The translations under genes were made by a program, and so were the position numbers. From contig URDQ01000004.1 of NCBI GenBank assembly GCA_900546675.1, positions 1-55,700 on the forward strand: DNA of 55,700 bases, in the 5' to 3' direction. The notes under the pieces are model-generated. The model did not search any database, was not told the DNA's origin, and was given only the letters and a program-made list of their open reading frames with translations. Below are positions 26,561 through 35,803 of the stretch, piece after piece (position 1 is the first letter of the stretch; each line of letters starts with the position of its first letter). This DNA is from an uncultured Porphyromonas sp. (GTDB taxonomy: Bacteria > Bacteroidota > Bacteroidia > Bacteroidales > Porphyromonadaceae).

Positions 26561-26746
26561 ACAAGCTACGTCAGCACGACAATCCCATTCATCAAACGCT
26601 GTAACCTCGATCTGTAGGGACGCACGGCTCGTGCGTCCGTTGTGTCAAAGGTTACTGCATCGAGATTTTAACGGGGACGGACACTCGACGAGCGTCCCCC
26701 GACCAGTCATTACTCGTGAGATTTGCGAGGTGTAAGGATGCTCTCT

Positions 26747-26778
26747 TTTGCTTGTTTGTTTCTTTTCGAGTAACTTCG
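26747..26778 (+). promoter_or_regulatory. Promoter of the A2M-like gene
   Basis: TTTG at 26747-26750 and TAACTTCG at 26771-26778 are 20 bp apart, close to the Bacteroidota -33/-7 pattern with one mismatch in the -7 box. This places the start codon at 26805. Confidence 0.5.
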
Positions 26779-26804
26779 GGGTATCAAAGAAACAAGATTG
26801 TATT

Positions 26805-29800
26805 ATGAGACTTCGCACCACACTATGTCTATTGTTTGCCACTTTACTATCTGTCACTATGACTATGGCACAGCAACCCGCCACATCTAGCCAAGCTCTT
26901 TACAAGGAGCTACAGGAATTACAGAAGAAGCGGCTGCCGACGCAGACGCTCTCCTGTGCTGAGCGACTCGCCACTCAGGCTCTCCGAGAGGGCAATCTCT
27001 ACTACACCATCGAGGCTCTGGAGGCGCACAAGACGGCTCTTCGCAGACTGGACTACAACCGTCTGCTGGAGCAGTTCTCCCTACTCCACACCACGTGGCA
27101 AGGACGGGATAAGTTATCAGAGCGTGATCAGCGCTTCCTCGCTCTATACATAGCACGGGAGTATATCGTCAAGAGCTCTGATTGGAGCTTTAGGTCAGAG
27201 GGACTAAGCCTCACGACCCAAGAGCAAGACAGTGTCACGCCTCGCTACTGGAGTGAGGCGGACTATATGAAAGCTATTGATCCATTGATGGAGATAGCTT
27301 TCGCTCCAAGTGCTGAACTCTACAAAGTGATACCACGGCAAGAGGCGAAACAACTATCCGCTGAGCTCTACGCTGATCAATTTTCCAAAGAGGGTAACTA
27401 TACACTTATAAGCCATCTGCTGAAGACACTTCCTCTCTCTCAGTTGCAGAGGCTAGAGCAAAAGCTCGGACGCACACCCTCTTGGTCGGATCGGCTCGGT
27501 GCGCTCATAACGGAAGATCAACTCCAGCAAGCGGACGAGGGGGCTAGGCTCTACGCCCTTTACCAAGCGGTAACCCTCGAGGAGACAACCCGTGGCACAG
27601 CTTCCAGTACCGTAGCGAAGCGGCTAGAGGGCTTACTCCAGCAGAGCCAGCAGATGCACCTTGAGTCGATGGAGATATACAAGCGACTCTTCCACTACTA
27701 CTATGCCAACGGCTCTGACCCTCTGCGTGCTTACCACTTCATCACGCCTTACCTGGAGTGGCTTGACAAGCAGGGCAAGTACCCTGAGTTTTGTAAGGGG
27801 ATCCGCCGACAACTCTTTACCCCACATCTAAATATCTTCTTCCCTAACTTTATTTTAGCTGACCATCTAGGGTTTGTAGAGCTTCAAATGAGCAATGTGG
27901 AGCGACTAGAGCTAAAGCTCTTTGCGCTTACGCCACAAGACGCTATCAAGGCGAAAGGACAAACTATTCCCGAGCAAGCTAAGCTCGTCTGGAGTCACAC
28001 ATATCAGGGGAAGCAAGGTTTGGAGGCGATGGTGCTACAGTGTGACTCGATAGAGCTCCCCACCCTACCAACGGGACACTATCGCCTGCAAGCGGTCGCT
28101 CATCACACAACAGAGGCACAACAAGTAGAGTATATAAAAAAGACCAATACAACTATCCACGACTGCACCATAAGCGACCTATGGACGCTGGATCTAGGCA
28201 ACGGAACAACTCAACTGCTGAATGCCCTTACAGGGCAAGCGCAAACGGCACCCATACAGCTGTGGAGCTATGGAGACAAGCGCTCAGGGTGGCACTCGAA
28301 CTATAAGCCTACACTGGACAAGATTGGCGAGCGAACACCCGACAAGCTCGGTATCTTTGCAACACCTCGGCCGGCGAAGCGAGAGCGTGCTGTCGCTTTA
28401 CTCATGGAGAGTGCAGACCATCGGTTGCTCTTGCCCTTATGTGAGTATTGGTATGGCTACCGTGGCGAGGGCGGTTCGTTTCAGCTACCTAAGCCAGTCA
28501 ACACGGCGCTCCTACAGACAGATAGAAGTATCTACCATCTGGGTGATGCGATAGAGCTTTACGCTGTCGCTTACCGAAGGGGCTACGACCCGAAGCAAGC
28601 GATGGTGCTGCCCAAGCTAGACCTGACTATCGAGTTATACACGCCACAGGACGATATGATCGACTCGATCACAGTCCAGACTGATCAGTGGGGACGTCTC
28701 CATGCGACCCTCCAGCTGCCCAAAGAGGCGATGACGGGCGACTACACCATTGAGGTCTCTTGTGATAGCGATCTAGATGATTTCGCTGACAATATGACAA
28801 CCATTCACGTAGCAGAGTATAAGCGTCCGAGCTTTAAGGGTGCCTTGAGGCTACCCGAGGTGGCGATGAAGCTGGGAGACACGATTACTGTTCGTGGCTC
28901 TGCAATGACTTACAGCGGCTATCCGCTGGCAGAGGCTTCTATAACCTACAGCGTGACGGGAAGCTATAGAAACTGGTGGTTCGGTGAGGATGTTCCCGAT
29001 CAATTACTCACCTCTGGCACGCTTCAGGTCAATGAGCAGGAGGGGAGCTTTGAGTTCCCGATTACCCTCTCAGACTTACGCACCGAGGCTATGCGTCAGA
29101 ACCCGCAGCCTTGGAGCCTACACACCTACCATATAGAGGTAACCATCACGGCGCCTAGTGGCGAGACGCAGCGACTAGAGCGATCTATTTGGATCGGCTC
29201 GACACCTGTATCTATGGAATACGAGGGGGCGGAGACCTTCTTCAAGGAGGGGGCAGAGACTTTTACCATTCGTGTGACCAACGATGACGAAGCTCCCATA
29301 GCCACGATGCTAGAGCTACGACTCACCTCGCTCGCTGATACGACAAGCTCTTGGTCGGTGGAGGTGCCCGCCAACGAGAAGCAGCACCTGCCCGCTGAGT
29401 GGCTTCGTCTACCCTCGGGTTCCTACCGCTTGACTTACATTTACCACGATAAGACGGGCGAAACGCTAAAGGAAGAGCAAGAGATTGTCCTCTTTGCAGA
29501 GCGTGACAAGCGTCTACCGATACAAAGTACGCTCTGGGCAGCTTCGCCTTCGGAGGAATATCCACGAGGTGGCGCACCTACGATATACTATGCCAGCAAT
29601 GAGAGCCAGCAGTCAATCTACTATGTCATCAATACTATAGGTCAGCCCGCTATCTACGGACAGCTTCCCGCACTTCCCGCCCAACAGGTAGGACGCTGGC
29701 AACCGACGCTCCCCAAGAGTGTCGACCCGAAAGGGCAGATCCGCATAGAACTCTACTGCGTACGCGACGGACGCTACACCACTCTGAGATTCGAGTATCG

Positions 29801-32570
29801 CTATACGGCTGACCAGCCGACCCTGCAGCTATCGTGGATCGATATGCCCGACAAGCTCCTCGCTGGCGAGACCCACACGTGGCAAGCTCGCCTTACTTAC
29901 AGCGATGGCACGCCGGCGCGCCGCATCCCCGTCATGGCGTGGATGTATGACGCTGCCTTGGAGAGCCTGCGCTCGCACAGCATCGATCGCTTGGCTCAAT
30001 ACATACCGCTCTACCTTCAGAAGGTCAGTCCGAACCTTTGCTTCCGATTCGGCCTAGAGGAGGACACGCCAATGGATTATGGTGTGATTTCTGATGCGGT
30101 TTATGGTGCTAGAGCAAGCTTTCCGCCGGTGATGGCTCTTGCTAAGAGCGCCTCCATAGAGGGTGAAGTGATGGGGCTAGCTAATGATGAAGTCTTAGTG
30201 GAAGATATGAGCGAAAACAGACTAGACGAGGTGGTGGTAACCAGCGTTGCGCCTAATCTGCGGAAGGACTTTTCTCAGACCGCCTTCTTCTTAGCTAACC
30301 TCTACACCGACGACGAGGGCGTTGTCACCTTTACGGGCAAGATGCCCGAGGCGCTCTCCAGCTATCGACTAGCGCTCTTTGGCTACGACAGCCGACTGAC
30401 GGACTGCGCTGCGACGGCCGACATCAAGAGCTATCGCCAGCTGATGGTCGAGACGCTGCAGCCACGCTTCCTCATACAGGGAGACCAAGCTTACCTGACG
30501 GGGTCGATTCGCAACCTCACCGAAGAGGCTCTCAGTGGCAACCTCCGACTAGTCCTTTACGATGCTTTGGCGGCGGACAGCACGGCGACCCCACTTGCCG
30601 ACGGCACACGGGAGCTGGCTCTCACCGTTCCCGCCAGTGGCGTGACGCCCTACGCCATCGCCCTACCCGCTCTGCCTGACCTCTCGGCACTGCGGGTGCA
30701 GGTTTACTTCGTCAGCGGAGCACTCAGCGATGGCGAGGAGTACCTCATCCCCGTACAGCCAGCGACGGTACGCACCGTCGAGAGTATCCCCTTCGCATGG
30801 GACAAGCAGGCGAGCTACTCTTACCCGCTCAGCGCGTTGCTCGGGCAGGCAAGCGATCCGTCAGCTTCGCTACACTTACAGCTCTGGAGCAATCCACGTT
30901 ACTTCGCCTTGCAGCAACTGCCGATCCTCTTTAACAATGAGGAGCGAGACGCTATCAATACGGTTCTCCGCATCTACACTTTGACCCGTACGCAACAACT
31001 GCTACGCCAGCCGGAGATAGCTCAGTGGGTTCAGGCACAAGCTCAGGCAACTGAGGGAGCCAACAAGTTGACCAGCAACCGTGAGACTATGCTCCTACCG
31101 CTAGACGAGACTCCTTGGCGTGCTACCGAGCGATGGCTCGATGGTGCGCAGGAGCAGCTATGGACACTCTTCAAGGCACCCAATGAGCGCACCGCAACTA
31201 AGGACATAGCGCAGCTGCGCAACCTACAGACCAGTTCGGGAGAGTGGTCGTGGTACCCCGATATGCCAGGCTCCTCTTACCTCACGCCGCTCATCCTCGA
31301 CTACCTCGCAGCGGTCAGTGAGCTAGAGGCAAACGAAGAGATAACCGCCATGCTCTCTCGTGGTTGGCAGGCTTACGACCGCACCACGACCAAGCAGATG
31401 CAAGAGATGAAGAAAGAGCTAGCCAAGAGCAAGCGGAAACCTACCCTCCCCGCGTGGGGTGCCGAGTGGCTCTACCTCTCCTACCGCTGGCGTGACGCTA
31501 GGGATCTGCAAAAAGAGCCGACCACGAAGGCACTCGTCGACTACCTCACGCCACTCCTTGTCAAAGAGGCGCAGCAGCTCCCCCTCTACACCCTACCGCA
31601 AGCAGCCTACACTCTCTACAAGCAGGGCAACGTGGCGCAAGCACGACAGCTCGCCGAGATACTGCACGACCACCTATCCTACGAAGCGGCGCAGGGAGCT
31701 TTCTTTGCCAACACCCTCGTTGGTGGTTACTTCTGGCGAGACCGCTCTATGTCGCTACAGCGAGAGACTATCGAGCTCTTCGAGCTGCTAGGTCTCTACC
31801 CCGACACGGTACAGCAGATGCGTCGCTGGGCGATGGAGTACCTACGCACCAATCTGCGCGCCTCCAACCTAACGCAGCTAGAGCTGCTGCTCACGCTCCT
31901 AGAGGACAATGCTGGGGAAACGGCTACGCACGACCAGGTGACCATCTCCATACCTCTTGCCGATGGCACGACCGAGCGCATCGAGACCAACTCCTACTGC
32001 AGACTACAATACAAGCCTAGCCAACTAGATCGCACGGGCAGCATCGTCATCACCCACAGCGACCCGCAAGCGATCCTCTGGGGTGGCATCCTAAGCGTTG
32101 GCGAGAAGCCACTTAGCGAAGTGTCCGAGCGACAAGGTGAACTGATGATCGAGAGCAAAACTTACGTTCGTGAGGAGATCAACGGTCAACTGCAAGAGCG
32201 ACCCATTCAGTCCGGCGAGAAGCTCTCCGTCGGGACTGTACTCATCACGAAGCTCCGCATCACCACAGGTCGTGATTTGGACTTCGTCACCATACGAGAC
32301 ATGCGTCCCGCATGCTGTGAGCCGCTAGAGCAGCTCAGTCACTACGAGTGGCAGCGCGGTCTAGGATACTATGTCGAGGCACGCCACTATGCGCAGATAT
32401 ACCATATCAATAGCCTACTCCGTGGCTCCTACGAGATCAGCTACGAGCAGAGCGTGGTACGTCCAGGCACCTACCAGCGCGGTATCACGCAGGCTCAGTG
32501 CGCTTACGCTACCGAGTACTCCGCTCAGACCGCTATGCCAACCCCTTACACCGTAATAGCAAATGATTGA
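26805..32570 (+). CDS. Alpha-2-macroglobulin-family protein
   Basis: A 1921-aa exported protein. Signal peptide MRLRTTLCLLFATLLSVTMT is followed by a helical, TPR-like N-terminal third, then macroglobulin (MG/MG2) beta-domains from about residue 580 (TALLQTDRSIYHLGDAIELY), the bait-like middle, and the A2M region around YTDDEGVVTFTGKMPEALSS. A helical thiol-ester-domain-like part follows but has no CGEQ thioester motif. A segment RLDEVVVTS just before the A2M region resembles the EVVVT segment of TonB receptors. Family members are envelope protease traps; this thioester-free form must act without covalent capture or be structural. It overlaps the HD gene by 8 bp. Confidence 0.85.
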   Translation: MRLRTTLCLLFATLLSVTMTMAQQPATSSQALYKELQELQKKRLPTQTLSCAERLATQALREGNLYYTIEALEAHKTALRRLDYNRLLEQFSLLHTTWQGRDKLSERDQRFLALYIAREYIVKSSDWSFRSEGLSLTTQEQDSVTPRYWSEADYMKAIDPLMEIAFAPSAELYKVIPRQEAKQLSAELYADQFSKEGNYTLISHLLKTLPLSQLQRLEQKLGRTPSWSDRLGALITEDQLQQADEGARLYALYQAVTLEETTRGTASSTVAKRLEGLLQQSQQMHLESMEIYKRLFHYYYANGSDPLRAYHFITPYLEWLDKQGKYPEFCKGIRRQLFTPHLNIFFPNFILADHLGFVELQMSNVERLELKLFALTPQDAIKAKGQTIPEQAKLVWSHTYQGKQGLEAMVLQCDSIELPTLPTGHYRLQAVAHHTTEAQQVEYIKKTNTTIHDCTISDLWTLDLGNGTTQLLNALTGQAQTAPIQLWSYGDKRSGWHSNYKPTLDKIGERTPDKLGIFATPRPAKRERAVALLMESADHRLLLPLCEYWYGYRGEGGSFQLPKPVNTALLQTDRSIYHLGDAIELYAVAYRRGYDPKQAMVLPKLDLTIELYTPQDDMIDSITVQTDQWGRLHATLQLPKEAMTGDYTIEVSCDSDLDDFADNMTTIHVAEYKRPSFKGALRLPEVAMKLGDTITVRGSAMTYSGYPLAEASITYSVTGSYRNWWFGEDVPDQLLTSGTLQVNEQEGSFEFPITLSDLRTEAMRQNPQPWSLHTYHIEVTITAPSGETQRLERSIWIGSTPVSMEYEGAETFFKEGAETFTIRVTNDDEAPIATMLELRLTSLADTTSSWSVEVPANEKQHLPAEWLRLPSGSYRLTYIYHDKTGETLKEEQEIVLFAERDKRLPIQSTLWAASPSEEYPRGGAPTIYYASNESQQSIYYVINTIGQPAIYGQLPALPAQQVGRWQPTLPKSVDPKGQIRIELYCVRDGRYTTLRFEYRYTADQPTLQLSWIDMPDKLLAGETHTWQARLTYSDGTPARRIPVMAWMYDAALESLRSHSIDRLAQYIPLYLQKVSPNLCFRFGLEEDTPMDYGVISDAVYGARASFPPVMALAKSASIEGEVMGLANDEVLVEDMSENRLDEVVVTSVAPNLRKDFSQTAFFLANLYTDDEGVVTFTGKMPEALSSYRLALFGYDSRLTDCAATADIKSYRQLMVETLQPRFLIQGDQAYLTGSIRNLTEEALSGNLRLVLYDALAADSTATPLADGTRELALTVPASGVTPYAIALPALPDLSALRVQVYFVSGALSDGEEYLIPVQPATVRTVESIPFAWDKQASYSYPLSALLGQASDPSASLHLQLWSNPRYFALQQLPILFNNEERDAINTVLRIYTLTRTQQLLRQPEIAQWVQAQAQATEGANKLTSNRETMLLPLDETPWRATERWLDGAQEQLWTLFKAPNERTATKDIAQLRNLQTSSGEWSWYPDMPGSSYLTPLILDYLAAVSELEANEEITAMLSRGWQAYDRTTTKQMQEMKKELAKSKRKPTLPAWGAEWLYLSYRWRDARDLQKEPTTKALVDYLTPLLVKEAQQLPLYTLPQAAYTLYKQGNVAQARQLAEILHDHLSYEAAQGAFFANTLVGGYFWRDRSMSLQRETIELFELLGLYPDTVQQMRRWAMEYLRTNLRASNLTQLELLLTLLEDNAGETATHDQVTISIPLADGTTERIETNSYCRLQYKPSQLDRTGSIVITHSDPQAILWGGILSVGEKPLSEVSERQGELMIESKTYVREEINGQLQERPIQSGEKLSVGTVLITKLRITTGRDLDFVTIRDMRPACCEPLEQLSHYEWQRGLGYYVEARHYAQIYHINSLLRGSYEISYEQSVVRPGTYQRGITQAQCAYATEYSAQTAMPTPYTVIAND

Positions 32571-33123
32571 CCCCATACAGATCATCGAGCGTTACTACCC
32601 TACCGACACGCTCGGCTACCGCATCCTGCTGACACACAGCCAGCAGGTTGCCGAGCTGGCGCTTGAAGTTGTACGCCAGCATCCCGAACTAGCGTGCGAC
32701 GAGCGATTTGTCTACGAGGGTGCCATGCTCCACGACATCGGCATCTACCTCACCGACGCCCCCACGATCGGCTGCTACGGCACCGAGCCTTACCTACGGC
32801 ACGGCTACCTTGGTGGCGAGCTACTACGCGAGCTAGGTCTGGAGCGTCATGCGCAGGTTGCCGAGCGACACACTGGCACAGGACTAGATAGCGAGACCAT
32901 CCGCGCTCGGGGGCTAGATCTCCCGACCGACCGCCTCTATATGCCCCAGAGTATCGAGGAGCGGGTCATTTGCTATGCCGATAAATTTTACTCCAAGAGC
33001 CAGATAGAGCATCAGAAGCCCCTGGAGAAGGTTCGCGCATCGCTCGCCAAGTATGGTGCCGAATCCTTAGCCCGCTTCGACGAGATGCACGAGCAGTTTC
33101 AGGTGCCCAGCACATTAGTCTAA
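32563..33123 (+). CDS. HD-domain phosphohydrolase
   Basis: A 186-aa cytoplasmic protein with an HD metal-binding set: His in LLTHSQQVAELAL (~residue 28), HD in AMLHDIGIY (~residue 64), and a later Asp in ICYADKFYSKS. Single-domain HD proteins of this size are usually nucleotide or phosphate-ester hydrolases; the substrate is not evident. The start overlaps the end of the A2M gene by 8 bp, and engB follows 37 bp later. Confidence 0.8.
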   Translation: MIDPIQIIERYYPTDTLGYRILLTHSQQVAELALEVVRQHPELACDERFVYEGAMLHDIGIYLTDAPTIGCYGTEPYLRHGYLGGELLRELGLERHAQVAERHTGTGLDSETIRARGLDLPTDRLYMPQSIEERVICYADKFYSKSQIEHQKPLEKVRASLAKYGAESLARFDEMHEQFQVPSTLV

Positions 33124-33160
33124 AGCACCTATCCATTCATCCACCAAGACTCAAACCACA

Positions 33161-33772
33161 ATGTTAATACACTCCGCCACCTTCGTACAGAGCAGCCCTT
33201 CAGTAAAGTCTTGCCCTCAAAGTACCCTCCCCGAGTACGCCTTCATCGGGCGCTCCAACGTGGGCAAGTCCTCGCTCATCAATATGCTCACCGGGCACAA
33301 AGGGCTAGCGATGACCTCGCAAAAGCCTGGTAAGACGCAGCTCATCAACCACTTCCTCATCAATGAGTCGTGGCATCTCGTGGACCTGCCCGGCTACGGC
33401 TATGCACGTCGGAGCCTCGAGCAACGGGAGCAGTTTCGCAAGCTAATTACCGAGTATGTCTCGAAGCGCGAGGCCTTGGTCAATCTCTTCGTCCTCGTGG
33501 ATATCCGCCATGAGCCGCAGCGCATCGACCTCGAGTTTATCAACGAGATGGGCGAAAAAGGCATCCCCTTCAGTATCGTCTTCACCAAAGCAGACAAGAT
33601 CGGCAAGCAGGTACAGCGGGATGCTGTAGAGGCTTACCGATCTCGTCTACTGGAAGATTGGGAGGAGCTACCGCCTCTCTTCGTGACCAGTGCGTCGACT
33701 GGTATGGGGCGTGACGAACTCCTCGATTATATTGAGCAGCTCAACCGTATGATAGCTGAGCTAGAGGGCTAG
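33161..33772 (+). CDS. engB: Ribosome biogenesis GTPase EngB/YsxC
   Basis: A 203-aa GTPase needed for large-subunit assembly. The G motifs are complete: GRSNVGKSS (G1, ~residue 30), T in KPGKTQ (G2), DLPGYGYA (G3), TKADK (G4) and a G5-like SAS. It ends in a 4-bp overlap with the convergent beta-barrel gene. Confidence 0.95.
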   Translation: MLIHSATFVQSSPSVKSCPQSTLPEYAFIGRSNVGKSSLINMLTGHKGLAMTSQKPGKTQLINHFLINESWHLVDLPGYGYARRSLEQREQFRKLITEYVSKREALVNLFVLVDIRHEPQRIDLEFINEMGEKGIPFSIVFTKADKIGKQVQRDAVEAYRSRLLEDWEELPPLFVTSASTGMGRDELLDYIEQLNRMIAELEG

Positions 33773-34353
33773 AACTCCAGTTCCAGTCCGATCATCAGAT
33801 GCTCGGGAGTGAAGGATAGCCCGAAGCCATTCGAAGGAACACTAGGCTCTTCCCCGTGGAAGCTCTTGCGATAGCCTAGGAAGCCTAGACGCATACAGAG
33901 ACACAGTCCCTCGGCAAGGTCTAGGCAGGCGCCGGGTCGCAAGCCCACCTCAAAGCCGTGGTGGCTATCACCCTTAGAGGTCTCGTAACTGTACCCCACA
34001 TTGCCGTCTATATAGAGATTGAAAGGGCCTCTATGCAGGTAGTAGTAGCGAACGAAGGGTGAGAGCGACACCTCGTGCTGTAGTAGCTTCTCACCAGCAG
34101 CCTTGTGTGACTCCAGTCCATAGCCAGCGATGAGACCTACGGCCCACGTATCGTTTAGAAAGTAACCGAGCTCAGGATGAAACTCTAGCGATGTCTTATC
34201 GGCATCACTATCGATCCAAAAGCTAGCGACACCACCTACAAACCACGATGCGTGGTGGTCGTGCTCGTCAGTTGTGGTCTGTGCCTGTAGAGAGCCACAG
34301 CTCCAAAGGAGGGCGAGTAGTAGCCCTGCAAAAAGAGGAAATAGTTTCTTCAT
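33769..34353 (-). CDS. Outer-membrane beta-barrel protein, function unknown
   Basis: A 194-aa protein with a signal peptide ending near LQA-Q; a Cys in LLWSCGS is probably not a lipobox because Trp is at -2. About eight amphipathic strands alternate with glycine and aromatic residues (FVGGVASFWIDSDADK, WAVGLIAGYGLES, FNLYIDGNVGYSYETSKG), and the protein ends in LELEF with a terminal Phe. This matches small PorT-like/OmpX-like barrels. It is convergent with engB, with the stop codons overlapping. Confidence 0.7.
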   Translation of the reverse strand: MKKLFPLFAGLLLALLWSCGSLQAQTTTDEHDHHASWFVGGVASFWIDSDADKTSLEFHPELGYFLNDTWAVGLIAGYGLESHKAAGEKLLQHEVSLSPFVRYYYLHRGPFNLYIDGNVGYSYETSKGDSHHGFEVGLRPGACLDLAEGLCLCMRLGFLGYRKSFHGEEPSVPSNGFGLSFTPEHLMIGLELEF

Positions 34354-34553
34354 GTTTAGTTGTATGTGTTATTACTCGGGGGCAAAGGTCGGAATCTTTT
34401 AGAAGAAAAGCAATACCAACATCTCAGTAGCGGAGTACCCATACAAGAAAGAAGCAGGTCTCTACGTAGACATTTCGCTGTCCCTTGGTAACTACTTTAT
34501 TGTAGGGGGCAATATTTATCGATAAATCAACGTAACTATCAGTGCCACCTAGG

Positions 34554-34665
34554 TGAAACTGGAGTGCCAACCCCTATTGGCACTAGAGTTTCATATGGGT
34601 GAAACTGGAGTTTCATACCGAGGGCACTGGAGTTTCATACGGGTGAAACTAGAGTTTCATACCGA
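34554..34665. repeat. 22-bp-phased array, locus 4
   Basis: GAGTTTCAT recurs at 34586, 34608, 34630 and 34652, exactly 22 bp apart. Two units are clean dyads (GAAACT-N2-AGTTTC, centres 34607.5 and 34651.5); the unit between is a half-dyad. At the left a 17-bp-arm inverted repeat (34554-34570 with 34577-34593, two mismatches) ends the array. The rest of the gap 34354-34802 holds no gene. Confidence 0.85.
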
Positions 34666-34695
34666 GGGAACTATTGGCATCTCTGCACTTTTTTG

Positions 34696-34703
34696 TATCT
34701 TCG
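34696..34703 (+). promoter_or_regulatory. Possible -7 box for the GIN-domain gene
   Basis: TATCTTCG is one base off TAnnTTTG and lies just after the repeat array. It implies a leader of about 95 nt before the ATG at 34803. Confidence 0.35.
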
Positions 34704-34802
34704 TTGCTACAAATGCGGTGATTGTCTCTTGATGCAGTATTGTCCTCGTGGCACGCTATCGACAGACAGACACCCATCACTCAATCAATCCCTAGAGTCT
34801 CT

Positions 34803-35738
34803 ATGAAAAAACGCAATATATCTCACGCACGCTTTACCCCTAAGCTCACCGACATACCGATCCCCGAGGGCTTGCGCAGATGGCGACAAGGAGTTATCGC
34901 AGGTGGCACCCTCGCCTCAGGTATGGCCGTGACCGCTTTGGCTCTCCTCTACTGGCAGCGTCATAGGCGTAGCCAGAGTTACAGCTACGCTACTAGAACC
35001 TTTAATACGCTAGAGGTGGGAGCAGGCATTCAACTACATATCAAGTTTGACACCGTATCACACGCCTCACTCAGAGTCTCCTATCCGAATGCGCTACGAC
35101 GTCGTGTGAAGGTGCGTATGGCTGACAATACGCTATCCATCAGACGTCTTCCCTATCGTAGCCATTGGGTACAGGGAGAGGTCTTTGCCGAGCTTACACT
35201 ACCCTCCCTCAGCCAGCTGCGTGTGGTCGGTGATGCCAAGGTGGTGGCGACGGGATGCAACAAACTCGACACCCCCTTTGATCTGCTACAGATTGGTGGG
35301 CAGGTAGAGGGCTTGACTATCGATGCACACTATGCTGAGGTGCAGCTACGGGGCAATGCAAAGGCGGATCTCTACCTATCGTGTGACCAGACCTTCGTAA
35401 GCTACAGTGGCTCTCCTGTGATACGTGCAGTACTACAATCTGAGGGGCATGCTCATATCACAGCGGCTGGGTCAGGGAGTGCTACACTCCTCGGGCACGC
35501 CAAGGGTCTATCCCTAACAGCCTCAGATCGCTCTATCGTACGGGCTGATACACTGACTATCGAGGAGGCTGATGCGCTACTCTCTGACAGCGCAGAGTGC
35601 TACCTCTATGTGACGGATCGGCTCTCCTACACACTCTGCAACGAGTCGAAGCTAGGACTCACCCAGCAGCCGAAGCGTATACTCCAAGCTGAGGTCCTAG
35701 ACTCGGCAACATTGGAGACACTAGATGGGAAGCGTTAA
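34803..35738 (+). CDS. GIN-domain (DUF2807-like) membrane-anchored protein
   Basis: A 311-aa protein with one N-terminal membrane helix (~residues 30-52, RRW...GVIAGGTLASGMAVTALALL) and a right-handed beta-helix-like region of short repeats starting FNTLEVGAGIQLHI, typical of the putative adhesin/GIN head domain. Only a short basic segment precedes the helix, so the bulk is probably periplasmic. Function is unknown for the family. The longer open frame from 34722 would need a TTG start and lacks family-like sequence. Confidence 0.7.
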   Translation: MKKRNISHARFTPKLTDIPIPEGLRRWRQGVIAGGTLASGMAVTALALLYWQRHRRSQSYSYATRTFNTLEVGAGIQLHIKFDTVSHASLRVSYPNALRRRVKVRMADNTLSIRRLPYRSHWVQGEVFAELTLPSLSQLRVVGDAKVVATGCNKLDTPFDLLQIGGQVEGLTIDAHYAEVQLRGNAKADLYLSCDQTFVSYSGSPVIRAVLQSEGHAHITAAGSGSATLLGHAKGLSLTASDRSIVRADTLTIEEADALLSDSAECYLYVTDRLSYTLCNESKLGLTQQPKRILQAEVLDSATLETLDGKR

Positions 35739-35803
35739 ACTTCTATCTCGCTACCCTATCTGATACAGACAAGACTTATGTAACACTTGAATATCTAAAT
35801 CTT

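Larger units (their letters stand above)
26117..26733. repeat. Composite element bounded by inverted repeats
   Basis: The left segment 26117-26150 and the right segment 26707-26733 are reverse complements over ~27 bases (ACACCT, then CGCAAATCT, then ACGAGTAATGA), with one mismatch and a 6-base insert on the left. Between them lie a 22-bp-phased array, a 27-bp-arm inverted repeat, and two smaller hairpins. It fills most of the 0.87-kb gap between the receptor and the large A2M gene. No flanking target duplication was found. Confidence 0.6.

Noticed and set aside
26391..26735. 114-aa plus-strand frame before the A2M gene
   Set aside because: The peptide is the translation of the GGGGCGGAC inverted repeats, a common false frame in Bacteroidota.
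34554..34665. CRISPR array
   Set aside because: The 22-bp step is fully repeat; there are no unique spacers of 30 bp or more, and no cas gene is in the window. The same holds for the other phased arrays.
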